From Polycyclovorans sp964425915 (GTDB lineage: Bacteria > Pseudomonadota > Gammaproteobacteria > Nevskiales > Nevskiaceae), in the NCBI GenBank assembly GCA_964425915.1, contig CAYROO010000009.1, positions 1 through 64,000 of the forward strand: a stretch of DNA of 64,000 nt, written 5' to 3'. Shown here piece after piece: positions 8,420 through 15,216 of this stretch; within the stretch, counting starts at the first letter, position 1, and each line of letters opens with the position of its first letter. The position numbers were made by a program, and so were the translations under genes. The notes beneath the pieces were generated by a model. That model ran no database searches, had not been told where the DNA came from, and saw only the letters and a list, made by a program, of their open reading frames with translations.

Positions 8420-9399
8420 CCCAAGACACCGCCTTTGACGCAAAAGCCTTTCGCCAGGCGCTGGGCAGCTTCGCCACCGGCGTGACCATCATCACCGCGC
8501 GTGCGCCGGACGGCACGCCGATGGGGCTCACCGCCAACAGTTTCAACTCGGTGTCGCTGGACCCACCGCTGGTGCTGTGGAGCCTCGCCAACAACGCGAT
8601 GAGCTTTGACCACTTCAAGGCGGCCAGTCACTGGGCGGTGCATGTGTTGACGGCGGATCAGGAGGCCTTGTCAGGGCGGTTTGCCCGCCGCGGAGAAGAC
8701 AAGTTCGCCGGGCTGGAGGTGGAGACCGGTGCCGGCGATGTGCCATTGCTGAAGGACTGTGCGGCGCGCTTCCAGTGCCGCACCGCCTCCACCTATCAGG
8801 GCGGCGACCACCTGATCTTTATCGGTGAGGTGCTCGCCTTCGATCAGTCGGAAACGGCCCCCCTGGTGTTTCACGGCGGGCGCTATGCACACGCCACCCG
8901 CCGCGACGGCCCGGCCGAAAAGCCGCGCGCGCCGGAGCTGGCGGGAAGCTTTGGTGAGGATTTTCTGGGCTACTTGCTGGGGCGCAGTCACTTCCAGTTC
9001 TTCGGCCGTATTCGCGGCTTGCTGGCCGCCCAGCAGCTGGGCGACGAGGCGTTCTACCTGTTGTCGACCCTGACCTTGAAACATGTGATGACCGGCGCCG
9101 AGCTGGAGCAGGGCATGGCCGGGGTGCTCAACCGCAGTGCCTGCGATGCCATTGGTGAGCTGATGGCGCGCGGACTGGCCGAGCAGCTGCCCGGTCGCGA
9201 CGCCGAAGGCGGGGCCTATCAGCTAACGGACCAGGGCAGTGCCACGGCGCTGGAACTGATCGCCGCAGCCAAGGCGGTGGAAAGCGAAGTGCTCGAGCGC
9301 CTGGGGCCCGGCGAAGGGGCGGTGCTGAAATCGCTGCTGAACCGGCTGGTACACGCCATCGACCCCGGCGTCGAGGCGCTGTGGCGGAGTCCGGATTGA
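8416..9399 (+). CDS. Flavin reductase family protein with C-terminal MarR-like domain
   Basis: A 327-residue protein in two parts. Residues 1 to about 160 form an FMN-binding split-barrel flavin reductase domain (FRQALGSFATGVTIITA, GLTANSFNSVSLDPPLVLW), which would supply reduced flavin to a two-component monooxygenase using NAD(P)H. Residues from about 190 onward look like a MarR-type winged helix. This architecture is known from the reductase (C1) of p-hydroxyphenylacetate hydroxylase in Acinetobacter, where the MarR-like part is an autoinhibitory effector-binding domain. No partner oxygenase is encoded nearby. The GTG start overlaps the preceding DUF1302 stop, tying the enzyme to that operon. 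Confidence 0.85.
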   Translation: MTQDTAFDAKAFRQALGSFATGVTIITARAPDGTPMGLTANSFNSVSLDPPLVLWSLANNAMSFDHFKAASHWAVHVLTADQEALSGRFARRGEDKFAGLEVETGAGDVPLLKDCAARFQCRTASTYQGGDHLIFIGEVLAFDQSETAPLVFHGGRYAHATRRDGPAEKPRAPELAGSFGEDFLGYLLGRSHFQFFGRIRGLLAAQQLGDEAFYLLSTLTLKHVMTGAELEQGMAGVLNRSACDAIGELMARGLAEQLPGRDAEGGAYQLTDQGSATALELIAAAKAVESEVLERLGPGEGAVLKSLLNRLVHAIDPGVEALWRSPD

Positions 9400-9465
9400 T
9401 GGACTGACTGGCCGGGCTGCGCCGGATCACGGATCATGGCGCCCGCATTTCCATCTGCGGTCGTC

Positions 9466-10023
9466 ATGTCCATTGTGCTTACCTCCTTCGCGCGGACCCG
9501 GTTGTTCCCGCGGTCGGGCCGTCGTAACGGCATCGTCGGTGTCACGCCGGACGACTACCAGCGGCACCTCAATTCGACGCCGCCGATGAAGGTGTTGGAC
9601 GGCTACGCGCCGTTCTGCAAACTGCATGTTCATCGCAACTGGACGCAGACCCGCTGCTTGACGGTGCCGATCACCGCCGACAACCAACATCGGCTGCGTT
9701 CCGCCTACGAAGTCCGCAACCGCGACGAGCTACCGGTGCTGGTGCGGTGGTTTGAAGGGGTTGAGCCGCCGGTGGCGAACTACCTGGTGGTGATCCTCTA
9801 CGACCGCGCGCAGATGGCGAAGGAAGGTTCGCCCATCGATGCCGACTGGGGCATCGTCGGCTGCCTCGCCACGGCCGAGCCCGAGGAGATTCCGATGGCG
9901 CCCATTACCATGATGCGTAACGCGCTGGGTGTGGCGGAAGGCGGCTCCGGCGTGCCGATCGATCGCGAGGCCTACCGCCGCAGCGTCGAGTACTGGGCCA
10001 CCCACGCCAACTGGCGGCCCTGA
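9466..10023 (+). CDS. DUF3228 family protein
   Basis: A 185-residue soluble protein that I recognise as DUF3228 by its opening MSIVLTSFARTRLFPRSG and by PPMKVLDGYAPFCKLHVHRNW, ELPVLVRWFEGVEPP and EGSPIDADWGIVG. The family has no established function. The frame is open ten codons further up (ATG 9436), but family members begin with MSI-like sequence, so I use the ATG at 9466. There is no strong ribosome-binding site. It lies 66 bp after the flavin reductase gene and could belong to that transcript. No signal peptide or membrane segment is seen. Confidence 0.8.
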   Translation: MSIVLTSFARTRLFPRSGRRNGIVGVTPDDYQRHLNSTPPMKVLDGYAPFCKLHVHRNWTQTRCLTVPITADNQHRLRSAYEVRNRDELPVLVRWFEGVEPPVANYLVVILYDRAQMAKEGSPIDADWGIVGCLATAEPEEIPMAPITMMRNALGVAEGGSGVPIDREAYRRSVEYWATHANWRP

Positions 10024-10077
10024 CCACGCACCGGCACATCGGCCTATCATCGGATCGGATTCGTATTGGTACGCAGC

Positions 10078-10932
10078 ATGTCCCTGGCCCCCGGCTTCGA
10101 CGTCGAACCGCACCTGCAGCGACTGCAGCAGCAGGGCTTCACCGTGATCGAGGATTTTCTCTCGGCCGCGGACCTGCAGGCCGTGCGCGAAGGGTTGGCG
10201 CCGTTCCTGTCGCAGCACACCGGGCGCAACAACTTCGAGGGCTACCAGACCGAGCGGGTCTACACCCTGGTAGCGCGCGACGCGATCTTCGAGCGCATTG
10301 TCGAGGATGCGCGTGTGCTGGCCCTATTGGATCAGCTGTTGCATCCCGGCTATCTGCTCACTGCCAGTCAGGCGATCTGCATTGGGCCGGGCGAAACGCC
10401 GTAGCCGATCCACTACGACGATCAGTTCTACACCGTGCCGCGCCCGCGTCCGGCCTTCAGTGTCTCCACCATCGTCGCGGTGGATGCCTTCACCGCCGAC
10501 AACGGCGGCACCGAACTGCTGCCCGGCAGTCATCGCTGGAGCGATGACGAGATTGCCGGCATCTATGACGGCCTGGATGCCGATGCGCCGGGACGCGCCG
10601 ATCTCGAACGACAGTTGGTCCCTACCGAAATGCCGGCGGGTGCCTGCGTGGTGTTTCTCGGCACCCTGTTGCACCGGGGCGGCGGCAATCACAGCACGGC
10701 CCCACGGCTGGCGTTCTCCAACCAGTATTGCGAGCCCTGGGCGCGACCGCAGGAGAACTACTTTCTGGCCATTCCACCGGAGCGGGTTCGCGCCATGTCG
10801 CCGCGTGTGCAGCAATTGCTGGGGTATGCCATCTGGCCGCCCTTCATGGGGCATGTCAGTGCGCAGCATCCGCTGAAGGCGGTGCAACCGGGTTGGGTGC
10901 CGCCGGTGGTGGCGCAGGCGCCGCGACCATGA
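10078..10932 (+). pseudogene. Phytanoyl-CoA dioxygenase family gene with in-frame amber codon
   Basis: A PhyH-type Fe(II)/2-oxoglutarate dioxygenase of about 284 codons, interrupted by a TAG at 10402-10404 (codon 109). The frame continues unbroken after the TAG with the iron-binding HYDD (H112, D114), the ELLPGSH segment and the distal His region LLHRGGGNHS, through to a stop at 10932. Relatives typically have Gln at this position just before the P-hydrophobic-H-x-D motif, so one C-to-T change (CAG to TAG) explains the break. Without readthrough only an inactive 108-residue fragment would form. It may be a very recent pseudogene, a sequencing error or an amber-readthrough gene. The stop overlaps the next start by ATGA. 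Confidence 0.85.
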
Positions 10933-11501
10933 ACTTTCTGGCGCACATGTGGCTTGCCGACCGCACGGCGACCTCGCTGGCGGGGGCCGTGTTGGGCGAT
11001 GTCGTGCGTGGCTCGGACCTCAGTGCCTATCCAGCGGACCTCGCCGAAGGCATTCGCCTGCACCGCAAGGTGGACGCGGCGACGGATCGCCATCCGGTGA
11101 TGCGTGAGGCACGCCAGCTATGGCCCGACGGTGAACGCCGCTACGCCGGCATTCTGCTGGACCTGGCGGCCGATTACGCCCTGGTCCACGACTGGCCGGC
11201 TTATTCAGGGGAACCGCTGACGGCGTTCCAGGCCCGTGCCGGGGTTGCGGTGGCGTCGGCATCCGACTGGTTTGTGCAGGCGGGCGGCCGTGCGACCACC
11301 GCCGACGCATTCCGTGATCTGCTGATCTCCTATGGTTCGGAAGCCGGTATCAACCGGGCCATCGACCGCACCGCGCAGCGGCTGCGTCAACCCGAACCCC
11401 TGCGCACCGCGGGCGCGCGGTGGCCCCTGGCGGTGCCGCTGCTGCGGGCCGGTCTGCCGGCCTTGTTGGACGATCTCACGGCGGTGGCGGGCGCCGCCTG
11501 A
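10929..11501 (+). CDS. acpH: AcpH-like acyl carrier protein phosphodiesterase (DUF479)
   Basis: A 190-residue protein with the family opening MNFLAHMWLAD, a following G-D motif (GAVLGDVVRG) and GIRLHRKVDAATDRHP, matching the ACP phosphodiesterase family. The characterised member removes 4'-phosphopantetheine from holo-ACP. The conserved His and Asp residues expected for the HD-like fold (H6, D10, D29, the HRKVD segment, and DLAADYALVHDW) are present. The start overlaps the preceding dioxygenase stop (ATGA), so its translation probably depends on ribosomes finishing that frame, which the amber codon would reduce. The gene symbol is from family similarity only. Confidence 0.8.
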   Translation: MNFLAHMWLADRTATSLAGAVLGDVVRGSDLSAYPADLAEGIRLHRKVDAATDRHPVMREARQLWPDGERRYAGILLDLAADYALVHDWPAYSGEPLTAFQARAGVAVASASDWFVQAGGRATTADAFRDLLISYGSEAGINRAIDRTAQRLRQPEPLRTAGARWPLAVPLLRAGLPALLDDLTAVAGAA

Positions 11502-11505
11502 GCGA

Positions 11506-12492
11506 TCACTCGATGGCGGCCACCAATTGCGGCAGGGCCCAGGCGAAGGCATCGCGGTAGTAGGGCCAGTCGTGAAAGCCGGGGCCATAGAACCAGGTGG
11601 CGTGGTCGACGCCAGCGGCATCCAGGGTGCTGGCAAAGCTCTGGTTCATCAGCAGCAGGACGGGCTCAATGGCATACAGCTGCGGGCTGCCCAACTGCTC
11701 GTGCGGCCCGCCGGGCAGACCGTTGCCGGAGGTCAGCAGAATTTTCATGCCCTTGAGGTTGTCGACCCGGGTACCGGGGTTGTGGTCCTGCCAGATGTCG
11801 TAGTTGAGCACCGGATCGCCCCAGATCGGCCCGTTGGGCGTCCCTGCGATGGGATTGGCGAGATAACCGTAGAGCGCGCTGATACGGCCCAGGTGCAGAA
11901 AATCCACCGCACCGGAAAAGCCGGCCGCCGCGGCGAACAGCCCGGGATGCCGTGCTGAATAGCTCATGGCGCCATGGCCGCCCATCGACGGACCGGCGAT
12001 GGCGCGATGGCCGTCACCGAGACCGCGTAGGTGACGCTCCAGGAAGGGCATCATCACCTCGATGTGATAGGTCTCCCATTGGAAGCTGCCGTCGCGCCAG
12101 TCGCTGTACCAGCCCGGATTGCCGCCACCGCCGTCGGGCATGATGACGATGACGTCGAGGTTTTCGGTAAACGCCTGCGCCTGACCCAGCCGGGTCCAAC
12201 TGGTGACATCGCCGGGCGCATCGTGCAGCAGATACAGCAGCGGGTAGTGACGGTCGCTGTCGGCGTAGTCGCGCGGCAACAGCAGGCGCACCCGGTTGTC
12301 GGTGACGTTGACGCCTTCCGGGAGCGGCACCGCCACCTCCAGGCAGCGTGGGGCCACGCAACTGGGGTCATCCGTGACCGCGCGGGCGCCCGGCGGCAGG
12401 CCGCTTCCGGCGGGCGCACTGCTGCCGCAGCCGGCCAGCGCGAACATCAGCAGCAGCGCCGACACCGGGCGCAGGGCGATGACATGTGACAT
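11506..12492 (-). CDS. Esterase-family (Esterase D / Fes-like) lipoprotein
   Basis: A 328-residue predicted lipoprotein. A signal peptide ends in the lipobox LAGC with Cys22. The mature part is an alpha/beta hydrolase of the Esterase_PHB/Esterase D type. The nucleophile motif is GPSMGG with Ser169; the segment MPDGGGGNPGWYSDW lies before it and the likely catalytic His is in GPGFHDWPYY near the C terminus. It probably hydrolyses esters at the outer membrane or in the periplasm; the substrate is unknown. I prefer the ATG at 12492 because GGGAG lies at proper spacing upstream, rather than an ATG at 12516. It converges on acpH with only four bases between the stop codons. Confidence 0.85.
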   Translation of the reverse strand: MSHVIALRPVSALLLMFALAGCGSSAPAGSGLPPGARAVTDDPSCVAPRCLEVAVPLPEGVNVTDNRVRLLLPRDYADSDRHYPLLYLLHDAPGDVTSWTRLGQAQAFTENLDVIVIMPDGGGGNPGWYSDWRDGSFQWETYHIEVMMPFLERHLRGLGDGHRAIAGPSMGGHGAMSYSARHPGLFAAAAGFSGAVDFLHLGRISALYGYLANPIAGTPNGPIWGDPVLNYDIWQDHNPGTRVDNLKGMKILLTSGNGLPGGPHEQLGSPQLYAIEPVLLLMNQSFASTLDAAGVDHATWFYGPGFHDWPYYRDAFAWALPQLVAAIE

Positions 12493-12640
12493 GTTGTCTC
12501 CCGATTTTCGGGACATGGTACGCCGAGCGCGACGGCGCTCCCTGCGTAAATTTGGCCCCGGCCCGCGACGGTCTCACCACATTGGACGAAGCCGAACCCG
12601 CCCTGCCGACCTAGTCTGGTAAGTCTGACTCACCAGCTGG

Positions 12641-13858
12641 ATGCTTCCCATGCCCGATACCGTTTCTCTTGATCGTCCGTCCGTGATGCAGGCGTTCTCC
12701 GGCCTGTCCAGCGACGAGATGGAAATTCTCGCCCAGGCCGACCGCTTTGCCCAGAACGAGGTCTACCCGCTGGCCCAGCGCATGGACGATGAGGAATGGT
12801 GGCCCAGTGAGATCTTCCCCAAGATCGGCGCCACCGGCTACTTCGGCGTGACCGCGCCACCGGAGTTGGGCGGTGCCGGCATGGACGTCTTCACCTCCGG
12901 GCTGATCCTGCAGGCGCTGGGCCGCTGGAACCACGCACTGGCGCTGGCCTGGGTGGCACACGAGAACCTGTGCCTGCACAACATCCTGCGCAACGCCAAC
13001 GACGACCAGAAGCGCAAGTACATCCCCGGCATGTGCAAGGGCGAGCTGATCGGTGCGCTCGGCCTCACGGAGCCCGGCGCCGGCTCCGATGCGCTGGGGT
13101 CGATGCGCACCACCGCGCGGCGTGAGGGTGGCTATTACTACCTCAACGGCAGCAAGATCTACATCACCAACGGGCCGGTGGCCGACGTGCTGCTGGTGTA
13201 CGCCAAGACCGATAAGGAAAAGGGCGCGCAGGGCATCTCCGCCTTCATCGTCGAGAAGGACTTCCCCGGCTTCAAGGTGGCGCAGAAGCTCATCAAGATG
13301 GGCTTTCGCGGCAGCCAGACCGCCGAACTGGTGTTCGAGGACTGCCGGGTGCCGGTGGAAAACCTGGTGGGCGGCGAGAACCGGGGCGTGAAAGTGGTGA
13401 TGTCCGGGCTGGACCTGGAGCGCGCCATGATTTCGCCGATCTGCCTCGGCATTGCCGAGCGGGCGCTCAGCCTGTCACTGGACTGGGCGCGCAGCCGCAA
13501 GCAGTTCGGTCGCCCGATCGCCGACTTCCAGATGATCCAGTCCAAGCTGGCGGATATCTACACCTGGGTGGAGTCGATGCGACTGTTCACCTACCAGACG
13601 CTGCGTGCCGCCAACGTGATCGGCGAGGACGACGGCGGCCGCGGCGAGATCCACAAGCTCACCGCCGCCGGTGTGCTGTACGTGGCCGAGACCATGAACA
13701 AGGTGCTCAACGAGGCCGTGCAGATCCACGGTGGCAGCGGCTACATCTGGGAATCCGAAATCAACCGCCTGTACCGCAGCATCAAGCTGCTGGAAATCGG
13801 CGCTGGCACCAGCGAAGTGCGCAAGATGATCATCAGCAAGGAACTGCTGTCGTCCTGA
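12641..13858 (+). CDS. Acyl-CoA dehydrogenase, isovaleryl-CoA dehydrogenase-like
   Basis: A 405-residue FAD enzyme that oxidises the alpha-beta bond of an acyl-CoA and passes electrons to ETF. FAD and substrate motifs GLTEPGAGSDA and GFRGSQTAELVFEDCRVP are intact. The usual C-terminal catalytic Glu is replaced: the protein reads EIGAGTSEVR, as in isovaleryl-CoA dehydrogenase. The compensating Glu seen in that enzyme is present at E260 in SGLDLER. This points to branched or short-chain acyl-CoA substrates, for example leucine catabolism, but no liu-type genes adjoin it. The ATG at 12650 is an alternative start. A REP-like array follows 16 bp after the stop. Confidence 0.9.
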   Translation: MLPMPDTVSLDRPSVMQAFSGLSSDEMEILAQADRFAQNEVYPLAQRMDDEEWWPSEIFPKIGATGYFGVTAPPELGGAGMDVFTSGLILQALGRWNHALALAWVAHENLCLHNILRNANDDQKRKYIPGMCKGELIGALGLTEPGAGSDALGSMRTTARREGGYYYLNGSKIYITNGPVADVLLVYAKTDKEKGAQGISAFIVEKDFPGFKVAQKLIKMGFRGSQTAELVFEDCRVPVENLVGGENRGVKVVMSGLDLERAMISPICLGIAERALSLSLDWARSRKQFGRPIADFQMIQSKLADIYTWVESMRLFTYQTLRAANVIGEDDGGRGEIHKLTAAGVLYVAETMNKVLNEAVQIHGGSGYIWESEINRLYRSIKLLEIGAGTSEVRKMIISKELLSS

Positions 13859-13873
13859 GTCGTACTGAGAGAC

Positions 13874-14161
13874 GTCATCCCGGGCGTGACCCGGGATCCA
13901 GTTGCGGCGGTGGGTGCCTGGATGCCCGATCAAGTCGGGCATGACGAGAGATGGATAGGAAACGTCATCCCGAGCTTGACGCGGGATCCAGTTGCGGCAG
14001 TGGGTATCTGGATGCCCGATCAAGTCGGGCATGACGGGAGATGAGTAGGAAACGTCATCGCGGGTATGACGAGAGATGGATAGGAAAGGTCATCCCGGGC
14101 TTGACCCGGGATCCAGTTGCTGCGGTGGGTGACTGGATGCCCGATCAGATCAGGCATGACG
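13874..14161. repeat. REP-like palindromic module array 3 (six modules plus one truncated)
   Basis: This array fills the 369-bp gap between the acyl-CoA dehydrogenase and SDR genes. Inverted pairs lie at 13874-13901/13918-13946, 13964-13991/14008-14036 and 14089-14116/14133-14161, with a truncated module at about 14054-14071. Within a pair the spacer reads about TTGCGGCGGTGGGT, and between pairs AGAGATGGATAGGAAA recurs nearly exactly, so the whole unit of about 90 bp has been tandemly copied. Arms covary between CCCGGG/CCCGGG and GCCCGA/TCGGGC. The remaining part, 14162-14227, holds the SDR leader with its ribosome-binding site. Confidence 0.88.
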
Positions 14162-14227
14162 GCGCGACGGAGTCCGTCACCCGGCCGCCGCGCTGCGCCA
14201 CGGTCCCTTAAGGAGAGTTACACCCCC

Positions 14228-15091
14228 ATGTTGCCCGACATCGACGCCCTCAATGCCCCGGAAGCCCTGTGGGCCGCCGATACGGTTTACCGCCCCGACC
14301 TGTTCAAGGGCCGGGTGGCGCTGGTCTCCGGTGGTGGCAGCGGCATTGGTCGCGCCACGGCGCTGCTGTTCGCGCGCCTGGGGGCCACGGTGGTGCTCTG
14401 CGGCCGCACCCTGGAGAAGCTGGAAGTGGTGGCCGACTTCATCCGCGCCCAGGGCGGTACCGTGATGTGCCAGTCGGTCAACGTGCGTGAGCCGGAGCAG
14501 GTGGACGCGCTATACGCCGCGATCCACCAGCAGTTTGGCCGGCTCGACTATGTGGTGAACAATGCCGGTGGGCAGTTCCCGCAGGACGCCATCGACTATG
14601 CCCCCAAGGGCTGGATGGCGGTGATCAACAACAACCTCAACGGCACCTGGCTGATGATGCAGCGCGCCGCCCAGTACTGGCGCGATCACGGCGCGGGTAT
14701 GGCGAAGTCGCTGGTGAACATCGTGGTGGTGACCGAGCGCGGCATGCCCGGCGTGGCTCACACCGTGGCGGCGCGCGCCGGCATCATCGGCGCCAGTCGT
14801 ACCGTGGCGGTGGAGTGGGCACCGCTGGGCATTCGCGTCAACTGCGTGGCGCCGGGGCTGACCGCCACCGAGGGGCTGCGGGTGTATCCGCCCGAGGCGC
14901 AGAAGGAGTTTCCACTGGCCAACCCGCTGAAGCGCCCCGGCACGCCGATGGAGATTGCCGAGGCTTGCATCTACCTCAGTGCGTCCAGCGGCAGCTTCAT
15001 CACCGGTGAGGTGTTGACGGTGGATGGCGGCGGCAAGCTGTGGGGCGAGCTGTGGACCGCTGGGCGGCCGGCGCATTACGCCCTGGACTGA
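14228..15091 (+). CDS. SDR-family oxidoreductase with non-canonical active site
   Basis: A 287-residue Rossmann-fold short-chain dehydrogenase/reductase. The cofactor glycine motif GGGSGIG is at residues 35-41 and NNAGG at 111-115. The C terminus has the PG-motif region NCVAPGLTATEG and the usual SSGSFITGEVLTVDGGG. The catalytic tetrad is not recognisable: where Y-x-x-x-K is expected the protein has T179-V-A-A-R183, and the catalytic Ser position (about 167-168) is Val. The closest layout I know is the 2,4-dienoyl-CoA-reductase branch (AVEWAPLGIRVN), but its Tyr and Lys are also missing. An AAGGAGAG ribosome-binding site supports the ATG. It may be a pseudoenzyme or use other residues. Confidence 0.85.
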   Translation: MLPDIDALNAPEALWAADTVYRPDLFKGRVALVSGGGSGIGRATALLFARLGATVVLCGRTLEKLEVVADFIRAQGGTVMCQSVNVREPEQVDALYAAIHQQFGRLDYVVNNAGGQFPQDAIDYAPKGWMAVINNNLNGTWLMMQRAAQYWRDHGAGMAKSLVNIVVVTERGMPGVAHTVAARAGIIGASRTVAVEWAPLGIRVNCVAPGLTATEGLRVYPPEAQKEFPLANPLKRPGTPMEIAEACIYLSASSGSFITGEVLTVDGGGKLWGELWTAGRPAHYALD

Positions 15092-15142
15092 GTGATTCGG
15101 CCCGCTGGCCGTTTCGATCAACCCTCTGACCCCTGCACACCT

Positions 15143-15159
15143 TTTACCGCGGCGGTAAA
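15143..15159. promoter_or_regulatory. Palindromic operator-like site upstream of the GMC oxidoreductase
   Basis: TTTACCG-CGG-CGGTAAA is a perfect 7-bp inverted repeat around a 3-bp centre, 58 bp before the ATG of the GMC oxidoreductase gene. Size and symmetry suit a dimeric regulator such as a TetR- or GntR-type protein. No such regulator is encoded beside it in this window. Confidence 0.55.
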
Positions 15160-15216
15160 CCGGCGTACCTTCAGCGCATTATTCGAAATCCGTGCGTTGT
15201 CGCTGAAGGAGTGAAG

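Noticed and set aside
6683..8443. 586-codon open frame on the minus strand opposite the second DUF1302 gene
   Set aside because: Composition is typical of a GC-rich antisense frame. The plus strand encodes a clear DUF1302 protein with signal peptide.
13874..14161. Possible CRISPR array
   Set aside because: The repeats alternate in orientation, the spacers are themselves conserved, and no cas genes are present.
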